DNA from: a bacterium 1XD42-1
Lineage (GTDB): Bacteria > Bacillota > Clostridia > Oscillospirales > Ruminococcaceae
DNA: 64,000 nucleotides
NCBI GenBank assembly: GCA_003612625.1
Contig: RAZJ01000002.1
Location: forward strand, 1-64,000
Direction: 5' to 3'
Part shown: in pieces, positions 17,026-25,326 of the stretch
Numbering within the stretch: position 1 is the first letter of the stretch
How the letters are laid out: every line of letters begins with the position of its first letter
Program-made: the position numbers and the translations under genes
Notes under the pieces: model-generated
What the model saw: only the letters and a program-made list of their open reading frames with translations
What the model was told of the DNA's origin: nothing
Databases searched by the model: none

Positions 17026-19986
17026 ATGGCCATGACAGTTGGAGTGGATGTAGGGTCTACCACTGTAAAAATTGTGATATTAAAAAATGGCGAATTGGTA
17101 TACCGCCAATATGAACGGCACATGTCCCAAGTGCGCCCAAAAACATTGGAACTTTTGCGGGGAGCGAAGGGCCTGTTGGAAACGGAACCCTTTACAGTAG
17201 CCTTGTCCGGCTCGGCAGGCTTGGGGATGGCAAAAGGAGCCTCCCTGCCTTTTATTCAGGAGGTATTTGCCACAGGAGAAGTGGTGGAACGGACTGCGCC
17301 GGATACAGATGTTGTCATTGAGCTGGGCGGAGAAGACGCTAAGATTATCTTTTTCACCGGGGGCCTGGAGGAACGGATGAATGGTTCCTGCGCAGGGGGA
17401 ACAGGGGCATTTATTGACCAGATGGCAACTTTAATGGGGGTAACGCCGGAAGAATTGGATACACTGGCGCTGGCCAGCGGGAAAGTATATTCTATTGCAT
17501 CCCGGTGCGGTGTTTTTGCCAAAAGCGATATCCAGCCTCTTTTAAACCAGGGAGCCAGAAAAGAAGATATAGCAGCCTCTATTTTTAAAGCCGTAGTAGA
17601 CCAGACCATTACCGGCTTGGCCCAGGGCCGCCGGATTACAGGACGGGTTTTATTTTTAGGAGGGCCGCTGTATTTCTTTAAAGCCTTGCAGCGGGAATTT
17701 GTCCGATCTTTAAAACTGGCCCCTCAGGATGCCGTATTTCCGGAGCTGGGCCGGTATGCCGTAGCCTTGGGAAGCGCTTATTATGCCCGGAAAACAGCCG
17801 ATCCAGTTTCTTATGAAGATCTGATAAAACGGCTGGAAGGTACAGTCCAGGAAGCACCGGCTTCCCGCCGCCTGCCGCCTCTTTTTGAAAGCCAGGAGGA
17901 TTATGCTGTTTTTTGTGCCCGCCATGCAAAAGCTTCTGTCGTATATGCGCCTTTGGAAAACTATACTGGAGAAGCCTGGCTGGGGATAGACTGCGGCAGT
18001 ACCACAACAAAGCTGGCCCTGCTGGATCCGGAAGGCCGTATCCTTTACCAGTATTATGGCATGAACCAGGGGGACCCGGTAACAGTTGTCCGGAAATGCT
18101 TAGAGGAAATCTATGGACAAGGCGGGAACCGGCTGCGGATTGCAGGGGCGGCAGCTACCGGCTACGGAGAAGACCTGGTAAAGAATGCCTTTTCCTTAGA
18201 TGCCGGATTGGTGGAAACCATGGCCCATTTCCATGCAGCCCGCCATTTTAATCCAGATGTAGATTTCATATTGGACATTGGCGGCCAGGATATCAAATGC
18301 TTCAAGGTAAGACAGAATGCCATTGACAGCATCATGTTAAATGAAGCCTGTTCTTCAGGCTGCGGCTCGTTTATTTCCACCTTTGCCCAGTCTATGGGCT
18401 ATGAAGTGGCAGAATTTGCACAAAAAGGGCTGTTTGCCCCATATCCGGTTGATTTAGGCTCCCGCTGTACGGTATTTATGAACAGCTCTGTCAAAGAAGC
18501 CCAAAAAGAAGGGGCTGGTGTAGAAGATATTTCCGCAGGGATTTCCATTTCGGTGGTAAAAAATGCCCTGTATAAAGTGATCCGGGCTTCTTCCGCAAAG
18601 GAGCTGGGGAAAAATATTGTGGTGCAGGGCGGTACATTTTTAAATGACGCAGTTCTGCGGGGCTTTGAAATGGAACTGGGGCAGGAGGTTGTCCGGCCGG
18701 CAATCGCCGGATTGATGGGCGCCTATGGAGCCGCCTTGTATGCCAAAAGCCTGGGATTGCAGCAGTCCTCTTTAATCGGGGCGGAAGCTTTGACAGGCTT
18801 CAGTCACCAGTCCAAGCCTGCTGTCTGCGGGCTGTGCGGGAACCATTGCAATTTGACTGTAAATATTTTTGGAGATGGGAAAAAATTCATTAGCGGGAAC
18901 CGCTGCGAACGGCCCTTGAAAAAAGGCGGGCAGGTTACGCCGCCTCCGGATATGTTTACCTGGAAATTAGAACGTCTGTGCTCTTTTACGCCGGTAAAAG
19001 GCTCCCGGGGGAAAATCGGACTGCCAATGGGGCTGAATTTATATGAAACTTATCCTTTCTGGTATACTTTTTTCACGGCTCTGGATTTTGAAGTGATTGC
19101 TTCAGGGATTTCCAAACGGGAAACCTACTTAAAAGGCCAGTTTTCCATTCCGTCGGATACGGTGTGTTATCCTGCGAAACTGATACACGGCCATATTGCC
19201 GAATTACTGGAGCAGGGAATTAAAACTATTTTTTATCCCTGCATGAGCTATAACTTTGATGAAGGAAAAGGGGATAACCATTATAATTGCCCGGTGGTGG
19301 CTTATTATCCGGAGCTGCTTCACGGAAACGTGGATGAACTTTCCCAGCCGGAGGTGCAGTTTTTATATCCCCATTTAGGGCTTCATGTGCCGGGGACCTT
19401 CCGGAAAAAAATTTATGAAGCTTTGAAAGGGTCATTTCCGGATCTGTCGAAAAAAGAAGTGGAACAGGCCAGCGACAGGGCTTATCAAGCTTATTATGAC
19501 TGGATCGCGGAAATCCGTCAGGAAGGCGCCCGTTCCATTGCCCAGGCCCGGTCACAAGGAAATAAAATCATTGTTTTAAGCGGGCGGCCTTATCATATTG
19601 ATCCGGAAATCAATCATGGCATTCATCAGTTAATTACATCTTTCGGGATAGCAGTCATTACAGAGGACAGCATTGCTCATCTGGCAGATCCGCCAGCGAA
19701 AGTCCATGTGCTGAACCAATGGACTTATCATGCCCGTCTTTATAATGCGGCCAAATATGCAGCCACACAGCCGGATATGGAGCTGGTGCAGTTGGTATCC
19801 TTTGGATGCGGCATTGACGCCATTACAGCGGATGAAGTACGGGAAATTTTAGAAGACAGCGGGAAATTATATACCCAGTTAAAAATAGATGAAATCTCCA
19901 ATTTAGGGGCGGTAAAAATCCGTATCCGCAGCTTATTAGAAGCAGTAGAAGAACGGAACCGGGGGAAGAAGGGATCACATGCCTGA
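17026..19986 (+). CDS. 2-hydroxyacyl-CoA dehydratase activase-like protein, double BadF-type ATPase plus DUF2229
   Basis: This 986-residue protein starts at ATG 17026 behind AGAGGGA. Two ASKHA ATPase modules are visible: GVDVGSTTVK with GSCAGGTGAF, and GIDCGSTTTK with SSGCGSF. The conserved Cys in each helix-cluster-helix region would ligate the shared [4Fe-4S] cluster. A DUF2229 region follows with CGLCGNHCNL and the PSDTVCYPAKLIHGH block. Family members drive ATP-dependent electron transfer to dehydratases. Here the partner protein is the next gene, overlapping by 8 bp, whereas large clostridial relatives often carry all parts in one chain of about 1400 residues. Confidence 0.88.
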   Translation: MAMTVGVDVGSTTVKIVILKNGELVYRQYERHMSQVRPKTLELLRGAKGLLETEPFTVALSGSAGLGMAKGASLPFIQEVFATGEVVERTAPDTDVVIELGGEDAKIIFFTGGLEERMNGSCAGGTGAFIDQMATLMGVTPEELDTLALASGKVYSIASRCGVFAKSDIQPLLNQGARKEDIAASIFKAVVDQTITGLAQGRRITGRVLFLGGPLYFFKALQREFVRSLKLAPQDAVFPELGRYAVALGSAYYARKTADPVSYEDLIKRLEGTVQEAPASRRLPPLFESQEDYAVFCARHAKASVVYAPLENYTGEAWLGIDCGSTTTKLALLDPEGRILYQYYGMNQGDPVTVVRKCLEEIYGQGGNRLRIAGAAATGYGEDLVKNAFSLDAGLVETMAHFHAARHFNPDVDFILDIGGQDIKCFKVRQNAIDSIMLNEACSSGCGSFISTFAQSMGYEVAEFAQKGLFAPYPVDLGSRCTVFMNSSVKEAQKEGAGVEDISAGISISVVKNALYKVIRASSAKELGKNIVVQGGTFLNDAVLRGFEMELGQEVVRPAIAGLMGAYGAALYAKSLGLQQSSLIGAEALTGFSHQSKPAVCGLCGNHCNLTVNIFGDGKKFISGNRCERPLKKGGQVTPPPDMFTWKLERLCSFTPVKGSRGKIGLPMGLNLYETYPFWYTFFTALDFEVIASGISKRETYLKGQFSIPSDTVCYPAKLIHGHIAELLEQGIKTIFYPCMSYNFDEGKGDNHYNCPVVAYYPELLHGNVDELSQPEVQFLYPHLGLHVPGTFRKKIYEALKGSFPDLSKKEVEQASDRAYQAYYDWIAEIRQEGARSIAQARSQGNKIIVLSGRPYHIDPEINHGIHQLITSFGIAVITEDSIAHLADPPAKVHVLNQWTYHARLYNAAKYAATQPDMELVQLVSFGCGIDAITADEVREILEDSGKLYTQLKIDEISNLGAVKIRIRSLLEAVEERNRGKKGSHA

Positions 19987-21364
19987 TATGGAACGGGTTA
20001 TTTTTACAAAGGAAATGAAAAAAGAATATACCATTCTGGTTCCTACCATGCTGCCGGTTCATTTTAAGCTGATGTTAAATATTATGCGGGAATATGGATA
20101 CCGGGTGGATCTGTTGGAAAACAGCGGGAAACAAGTGGTAGACTGCGGCCTGCGCAGTGTCCATAATGATACCTGTTATCCGGCGCTGCTAGTTATTGGG
20201 CAGATGATAGACGCATTAGAAAGCGGGAAATATGATACCCATAAAGTGGCGCTGTTGATTACCCAGACAGGCGGCGGATGCCGGGCCAGCAATTACATTC
20301 ATTTATTGCGGAAGGCTTTGAAAAAAAGCGGTTATAGTTACATACCGGTTATTTCATTAAGCATAGGGGGGCTGGAAAAAAATCCAGGATTCCGTTTAGG
20401 GCCAATGATGCTCCACCGGATTTTTTACAGTTTGATTTATGGGGATTTGCTGATGCTGTTAGCCAACCAGTGCCGTCCTTATGAATTGACAGAAGGAGCA
20501 GCAGATGCTTTAGTAGATCAGTGGGTAGCCCGGCTGTCTGAAGAAATGAAGGGCCGCGGGCCAGTCCAATATAAAAGGGTTCTGGCAAGCTATCAGGAAA
20601 TCATCAAAGATTTTGCAGCACTGCCGAGATACGAAGGAGAAAAGACCCGTGTAGGGGTTGTAGGGGAAATTTATGTAAAATTTTCCCCGTTAGGAAATAA
20701 TAATTTAGAAGAGTTCCTGCTTTCAGAAGGGGCCGAAGTGGTGGTTCCAGGCTTATTGGATTTCTGTCTGTACTGTTTATATAATATTTTGAATGATATA
20801 AATCTGTACGGTGGAAAATCAAAATTAAGCACGTCATTTTACTCTTATCTGTACAAGTTCCTGTTAAAAAAGCAGGAGGATATGATCCGGGCCATTGAAG
20901 CAGAAGGCACTTTCCGTCCGGGCAGCCGGTTTGAACATACGGTTTCCCTGGTGAAAGGCTATATTGGACATGGGGTAAAAATGGGGGAAGGATGGCTGCT
21001 GACAGCGGAAATGCTGGAGCTGATTGAACAGGGTACCCCCAATATTGTCTGTACCCAGCCTTTTGGCTGCCTGCCCAACCACATTGTGGGGAAAGGGATG
21101 ATCCGGGTCATTAAACGCCGGAATCCCCAGGCAAATATCGTAGCAGTGGATTATGATCCAGGGGCTACGAAAATCAACCAGGAAAACCGGATTAAGCTGA
21201 TGCTGGCCAATGCCCAGCGCCAGACCATGAACTCGGAACCGCCGGAAACAGAACCAGCTTTACCCTGGCTGCGGGCAGATGAGAGATATGATTTAGGAGA
21301 TGGAATCCTTTCAGAAAATGAAATTTCAGCCGGATTCCATGGGGAAGAATCCAGAATATCATGA
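19979..21364 (+). CDS. 2-hydroxyacyl-CoA dehydratase-related protein (COG3580/COG3581-like)
   Basis: This 461-residue partner of the activase carries conserved Cys-containing blocks such as NDTCYPALLVIGQM (near 60), QTGGGCRASNY (near 97) and CTQPFGCLPNHIVGKG (near 355). These resemble HgdB-type Fe-S dehydratase subunits. GAAGG lies 6 bp before the ATG, inside the end of the activase, so the two are translationally coupled. The true substrate is unknown: no CoA transferase or acyl-CoA dehydrogenase genes are nearby. Confidence 0.85.
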   Translation: MPDMERVIFTKEMKKEYTILVPTMLPVHFKLMLNIMREYGYRVDLLENSGKQVVDCGLRSVHNDTCYPALLVIGQMIDALESGKYDTHKVALLITQTGGGCRASNYIHLLRKALKKSGYSYIPVISLSIGGLEKNPGFRLGPMMLHRIFYSLIYGDLLMLLANQCRPYELTEGAADALVDQWVARLSEEMKGRGPVQYKRVLASYQEIIKDFAALPRYEGEKTRVGVVGEIYVKFSPLGNNNLEEFLLSEGAEVVVPGLLDFCLYCLYNILNDINLYGGKSKLSTSFYSYLYKFLLKKQEDMIRAIEAEGTFRPGSRFEHTVSLVKGYIGHGVKMGEGWLLTAEMLELIEQGTPNIVCTQPFGCLPNHIVGKGMIRVIKRRNPQANIVAVDYDPGATKINQENRIKLMLANAQRQTMNSEPPETEPALPWLRADERYDLGDGILSENEISAGFHGEESRIS

Positions 21365-21372
21365 CCATAAAA

Positions 21373-21418
21373 AAGCTGTATCTATGGCTTAAAAACCATA
21401 GGTACAGCTTCTATTTTT
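21373..21418 (+). terminator. Intrinsic terminator of the activase operon
   Basis: AAGCTGTA.CTATGG pairs with CCATAG.TACAGCTT around a CTTAAAAA-type loop, followed by CTATTTTT. Confidence 0.85.
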
Positions 21419-21421
21419 ATG

Positions 21422-21450
21422 TTGCGAATTTTGTCGGATATTGGTATAAT
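21422..21450 (+). promoter_or_regulatory. Promoter of type I toxin mRNA
   Basis: TTGCGA (21422-21427) and TATAAT (21445-21450) are separated by 17 bp. Directly downstream CCTCCTT can pair with the AAGGGAGG of the ribosome binding site, forming a hairpin that would hide it. Confidence 0.65.
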
Positions 21451-21502
21451 ATTTTTGACGGCCCTGTCTGCCTCCTTGAATAAGGGAGGAGGTGATTACC
21501 TT

Positions 21503-21598
21503 ATGGGGGACATTTTACAAATGCTCCTGTCCGTCATAGCAGATATCATTACATATTGTATTTGCAAATGGCTTGATGGGCATGGAAAGGGCCGTTAA
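21503..21598 (+). CDS. Small membrane peptide, probable type I toxin (Fst-like)
   Basis: This 31-residue peptide has a hydrophobic span (ILQMLLSVIADIITYCI) followed by a charged end, CKWLDGHGKGR. That is the usual build of Firmicute type I toxins, which insert in the membrane. A strong GGAGGAGG site lies 9 bp upstream but is predicted to be sequestered by a CCTCCTT hairpin. The mRNA would end at the strong hairpin at 21605-21645. An opposing RNA starts near 21697 and shares a direct repeat with the toxin start. The architecture matches par/Fst systems. Toxicity itself is inferred. Confidence 0.72.
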   Translation: MGDILQMLLSVIADIITYCICKWLDGHGKGR

Positions 21599-21602
21599 GC
21601 CT

Positions 21603-21697
21603 AGAAAAATTCTCCGGAGAGGTGCAACTCTCCGGAGAATTTTTTGCGCGAGATCTTACAAGTGAGACCTTACTGGGGGAATTTTTACAAATGATTT
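21603..21697 (-). ncRNA. Probable antitoxin RNA of the type I locus
   Basis: A minus-strand promoter with TTGCAT (21728-21733) and TATAAT (21704-21709), spacer 18, would start an RNA near 21697 that ends at the shared hairpin. Its 5' part carries a near copy of the toxin translation start (21670-21693 versus 21501-21523), so it could pair with the toxin mRNA at both ends. Confidence 0.6.
21605..21645. terminator. Bidirectional terminator of the toxin and antitoxin RNAs
   Basis: A perfect 17-bp stem (21605-21621 with 21629-21645, 6-7 base GTGCAA loop) has A-run and T-run flanks, so it can end transcription from both sides. Confidence 0.8.
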
Positions 21698-21772
21698 TAT
21701 ATTATTATAACATAACTGCTTTTCAAAATGCAAGAGAAAAAGCTGAATTAGGATTATCAGAATAAAATTTTT

Positions 21773-23866
21773 TTATTTCAGGAGGGAAGGCTCCGCCAAA
21801 AGCCCGCCTAAACACGAAGCAGGAATCACAAATTCAGGATTTCCCATACTGCCAGGAGCCACGGTATAAGCTTCAAAGGCGATTACTAAGTGGTTATTGC
21901 TGTCAATATAAAAATCCTGGTCAGCGTCAATCGCCTGGAAACAGTCTTCCTCCCGCCAGATACCGCCGGGGAGGAAATAAGCTCCCTTTCCGGCGTTTAT
22001 TTGTTCTGACATTTGCGCTTTAATTTCCCGGCTGATAGGGAAAATATAATTTGCTTCCGGCAGGAACAGATCCTTTAAAGTTAATATCCGGGCAGCAGCT
22101 TTATCCCAAACCACATAACGGCTATATTCCACAGAACCGCCTGCATTGATAACAGCATAGAAGCGGAGGATGAATAAAGCGCTGTCATCCCGGAGAACAG
22201 AATAATCCATATCAATAGAAGTATACCCGTTATATTTGCGGCTGGCATACCAAAGGAACTGTTTTTCCATTTGGGAAACAAAAGCTTCTATTTGGGAGTT
22301 TGCTTCCTGAAGGCTGGAGGAAGCTTCCGAGGTAAGCCCTTCCCCAGCCAATTTAGGCTGGCTGACAGCCAATTCAGAATCCCCCCAGCCTGAAAAATAG
22401 GACCGCCAGTCCATCACATGGATAACAGGGCCTAAAACCGGGACAGCTTCCAAAGCGCTGGCCAATCCCGGGGAACTGTTGACAAGAACCAGACAGAAAA
22501 GCAGTCCGGTTATAACGGCGGCAGCCCGTTTTGGACGGGACGCCGGATGGACAGGAAGCTCCCGGGCAGGCGGGAAAAGGACAACTTGCAAAGAAAAACT
22601 GCCGGCTTCCCACTGGCAGCGGAACAGCCCTCCATATTTATCCGCAACAGTCCGGATACTGCGTAGCCCTAAGCCATGGCCTTTCCGCGGCGGGACAGCA
22701 GGAAACCCGTCACTGTCAAAAGTGACAGGCTGGGGGCAGGGATTGCTGACAGAAATGGTAAGGCGCTGGTTCCTGGTGAGATCCATTTCTAACTGGATCG
22801 TATGAGGCCCTTCCGGAAGCTTCTGGCAGGCATGGACAGCATTTTCCAAAGCATTGGCGATAACGACACATAAATCTGTTTCATCAAAAGGTAAATCTGC
22901 TGGGATTGAAATATGGGTGCTGACCTGGCAGTTTTTTTCCTGGGCCTGTTCAATATAAGCTCCTAATACAGCATTGACTGCCGTATTCCGGCACCAGGTC
23001 GGCCTTGTCAGACCAACCAGTTTTTCTTTCAGATCCAGGATATACTGTTTTGCATCTTCATTGTCATTGCGCTGGAGCATTTCGTCTAAAGCAGCTAAAT
23101 GATGGCGCATATCATGGCGGTAAACCCGGTTGAGTTCAATTTTCTGCTGAATGGAATGGTAATCCCGCCGCAGCATTTCAAGCTTCCATTGGGCAGCCTG
23201 TTCCGCTTTACGGGTTTCCCCCAGGGAAACGGTTAAAATTAAAATCTGGGCTAAGATAAAAAACAGGGATAAGGAAATAAGCAGGGTTAAAATTAAGACA
23301 GTTGGGTTTACAAGGCTGTTGAAAAAATAGCTTAACAGGAGAAATGCCAAAAGGCAGGGAAGAAGCAAAGTGATCCAAAGCTTCTCCATGCCTTTGGTAT
23401 AATGGTGGAAAGGCTTGCGTATTCGATAAAATACAATCAGTACCAGTCCGACAGCAGTAAATAATTGTATGACAATAACCAGAATATGAAACTGCCACCC
23501 AGGCATGCCAAAGGAACGAAAGGCAATTACACTATAAGTAGACAAAGTTTTGCATAAAAACTCCAAAATAAAACGGATCAGAAACCCAACTACCCAGGCA
23601 ATACAAGTTTGAAAAAAGGACATAGCAGAGAGAAAATGAAAGCAAAGGATCATCGGCAGATAAGCGGAAACAGGCAGCAGGGTAAACAGCAAAGCTTCCT
23701 GGCCTGTCAGCAGCAGCCCTGCCTGAAAAAGCAGGATGCCTGCCAGCGTCCAAAAGGCAGGCTTCCAACGCTGGTATTTAGAAAGCTGGGGCTGGATGAG
23801 AAGGATACAGGCAGAAAAAAAGGCTGCAAAAGAAATACCGGCTTGTATGTAATGAAAAATACTCAT
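21773..23866 (-). CDS. GHKL sensor histidine kinase fused to an RsiV-like transmembrane/extracellular domain
   Basis: The 697-residue protein begins at ATG 23866, overlapping the regulator stop as ATGA. Residues 1-215 form about six membrane segments. A coiled coil leads to the phosphoacceptor block VYRHDMRHHL (H251), then the N-box NALENAVHAC (338-347) and the G-box GHGLGLRS (396-403). Unusually the chain goes on: a basic RPKR, a transmembrane helix (449-463), the NSSPGLASALEAVPVLGPV stretch typical of RsiV-type anti-sigma factors, and an external DUF3298-like domain to residue 697. RsiV of Bacillus binds lysozyme and is cleaved near its membrane helix. A similar input here is inference. The regulator is the gene before it. 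Confidence 0.85.
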   Translation of the reverse strand: MSIFHYIQAGISFAAFFSACILLIQPQLSKYQRWKPAFWTLAGILLFQAGLLLTGQEALLFTLLPVSAYLPMILCFHFLSAMSFFQTCIAWVVGFLIRFILEFLCKTLSTYSVIAFRSFGMPGWQFHILVIVIQLFTAVGLVLIVFYRIRKPFHHYTKGMEKLWITLLLPCLLAFLLLSYFFNSLVNPTVLILTLLISLSLFFILAQILILTVSLGETRKAEQAAQWKLEMLRRDYHSIQQKIELNRVYRHDMRHHLAALDEMLQRNDNEDAKQYILDLKEKLVGLTRPTWCRNTAVNAVLGAYIEQAQEKNCQVSTHISIPADLPFDETDLCVVIANALENAVHACQKLPEGPHTIQLEMDLTRNQRLTISVSNPCPQPVTFDSDGFPAVPPRKGHGLGLRSIRTVADKYGGLFRCQWEAGSFSLQVVLFPPARELPVHPASRPKRAAAVITGLLFCLVLVNSSPGLASALEAVPVLGPVIHVMDWRSYFSGWGDSELAVSQPKLAGEGLTSEASSSLQEANSQIEAFVSQMEKQFLWYASRKYNGYTSIDMDYSVLRDDSALFILRFYAVINAGGSVEYSRYVVWDKAAARILTLKDLFLPEANYIFPISREIKAQMSEQINAGKGAYFLPGGIWREEDCFQAIDADQDFYIDSNNHLVIAFEAYTVAPGSMGNPEFVIPASCLGGLLAEPSLLK

Positions 23867-24609
23867 TGTGATTCTTCTTTCGGCCAGTCCAGCCAGTAAT
23901 TGCTCCATTGCTGGCGGACCTGGGCAGCAAGGTTTCTGGACAATGGGACACGGCTCCCGTTATCCAGTAAAAGGAATTTTTTCTCTATGGCAGTCACATA
24001 ATATAAATTTACAACAAAGCTGACGCCGCACAGGATAAATCTGGAATCCGCTAAAAGGGCGGCAGCTTCTTCCTGGAAGGGGCCGCGCAAAGTGACGCTG
24101 TCTATGATTTCCCCGTTAAAAAGATGGTAACGCATAATGCGGCCTGCCAGTTCCGCATATAAAATGTCGTCCAACTGGACCCGCTGCAAACGGTCTTTGG
24201 TTTTCACCATAACACAAGCGGATTTCTGTCTTTTGACTGATACAGCAGCTTCATCCAGTACATGGTAAAAGTGGGCAGGCTTTACTGGTTTGAGCAAATA
24301 ATGGAAGGCATGGACATTATAGGAATCCATTGCATATTCCGGCGAGATGGTAAGATATACAATTGCCCCGCTGCTGCCCAGCTCCCGAAGCTTTATGCCC
24401 AAATCAATTCCGGATAGTCCGGGCATTACCACATCCAGAACATATAAATCAAAGCCTTCTTCTTCCTCTGCGGCCAGCAGGGACTGCCCGGAGGAAAAAA
24501 CAGATAATTTAACAGCCAGCCTGGGCCGTGCTGCTGCATATTCTTGAAGCAGTTTGCCTATGGCAGCACATTCTTTTTCATTATCGTCACATAAGGCTAC
24601 CTTCAGCAT
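23863..24609 (-). CDS. LytTR-family response regulator
   Basis: This 248-residue regulator has the receiver acidic pair D8-D9, phosphoacceptor D59 (LYVLDV) and K107 (LLKPVK), followed by a LytTR DNA-binding domain from about residue 135. It belongs to the AgrA/LytR/VirR type. The start ATG 24609 follows GGAAGGGG; the frame extends 15 codons further without support. It is co-transcribed with the kinase. Two matching repeat elements in its upstream region are candidate binding sites, so autoregulation is likely. Confidence 0.92.
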   Translation of the reverse strand: MLKVALCDDNEKECAAIGKLLQEYAAARPRLAVKLSVFSSGQSLLAAEEEEGFDLYVLDVVMPGLSGIDLGIKLRELGSSGAIVYLTISPEYAMDSYNVHAFHYLLKPVKPAHFYHVLDEAAVSVKRQKSACVMVKTKDRLQRVQLDDILYAELAGRIMRYHLFNGEIIDSVTLRGPFQEEAAALLADSRFILCGVSFVVNLYYVTAIEKKFLLLDNGSRVPLSRNLAAQVRQQWSNYWLDWPKEESQ

Positions 24610-24633
24610 AAAGCCAACCCCTTCCTCTATTTG

Positions 24634-24676
24634 TACAAATTTTACGCAAAACAATACTGACTTTACACAAAAGTAC
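24634..24676 (-). promoter_or_regulatory. LytTR-type double repeat, regulator side
   Basis: On the minus strand two copies of TTTTGYGTAAA are spaced 21 bp start to start (two helical turns), as expected for a LytTR dimer site. The 43-bp element ends 24 bp before the regulator start. An almost identical element lies at 24760-24802. A 9-bp inverted repeat GGAAACAGG (24678-24686) / CCTGTTTCC (24714-24722) flanks the AT-rich part between them. Confidence 0.65.
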
Positions 24677-24759
24677 AGGAAACAGGCTGTTTTGATTATA
24701 ATAATAAAATATACCTGTTTCCTCTCTGTTATTTTATCATATCTTGCGTCGCCTATTTA

Positions 24760-24828
24760 TACAAATTTTGCGCAAAACAATGCCGATTTTACGCAAAAGC
24801 ACTAAAAGAAGTGGATTTTGTTTATAAT
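24760..24828 (+). promoter_or_regulatory. LytTR-type double repeat and -10 box before the divergent membrane protein
   Basis: The 43-bp element (24760-24802) repeats the one at 24634-24676 with about eight differences and the same 21-bp spacing. A TATAAT box follows at 24823-24828 with no good -35, which suits an activator-dependent promoter as in agr systems. Downstream, GCCAAAGCG and CGCTTTGGC form a leader hairpin before the 24943 start. Confidence 0.6.
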
Positions 24829-24942
24829 GACAGTACCACACCTGTTGCAGGATTGTCAAGCAAAAAGCCAAAGCGGGCATCGGGGGAGGAACGCTTTGGC
24901 AAGGTCCCCGTTAAAAACGGAAAATAAAGGAGGCGCAAACCA

Positions 24943-25284
24943 ATGGTAGGAATACGAGGATGTCTGGCAAAGGGGAGCCGTTTCGTCCTCGAAACGGCAG
25001 CGGCTGCAGCCGCAGGTGCCGCTGTCGGCTTAAAACTGATTCCGCTGGCATATGAACTACGGGGGTATTATGCAGTTGGCGGAGAATGGATGGCCGTTTT
25101 TAGTGCCTTCATTACAACATACTTGGTGATGCACAGGTGGGTTTTTGCAAGACTATTGCAATGTTTCCCAGGAAGGCGGATCTATCCCTTAGAAATAGTT
25201 TTACAAGGGGAAGGCATACAAATAGGAAGCTATAGCGGGAAACCGGAAGAATCTGTTATTGATTTGGAACAGTATACCGCTTAA
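24943..25284 (+). CDS. Small two-helix membrane protein of unknown function
   Basis: This 113-residue protein has an Ala-rich membrane helix (residues 16-37), a second helix (about 47-66), a basic segment with W66-R70, and a soluble tail of about 40 residues. I recognise no family. AAAGGAGGCG lies 9 bp before the ATG. Its divergent position opposite the LytTR/RsiV-type two-component system and the shared 43-bp repeats make it the likely regulated output. It could also be a precursor or accessory of the signal. A terminator follows. Confidence 0.75.
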   Translation: MVGIRGCLAKGSRFVLETAAAAAAGAAVGLKLIPLAYELRGYYAVGGEWMAVFSAFITTYLVMHRWVFARLLQCFPGRRIYPLEIVLQGEGIQIGSYSGKPEESVIDLEQYTA

Positions 25285-25294
25285 GGGAAAAAAA

Positions 25295-25326
25295 GGCTGT
25301 GTTTTCCACAGCCCGGATCTTTTTCT
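25295..25326 (+). terminator. Intrinsic terminator after the small membrane protein
   Basis: GGCTGTG pairs with CACAGCC, followed by CGGATCTTTTT. Confidence 0.7.

Larger units (their letters stand above)
21501..21693. repeat. Direct repeat pair of the toxin-antitoxin locus
   Basis: Positions 21501-21523 and 21670-21693 share TTA(C)TGGGGGA.ATTTT.ACAAATG with two or three differences. The first copy covers the toxin start codon. The second lies at the 5' end of the antitoxin RNA. Confidence 0.75.
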
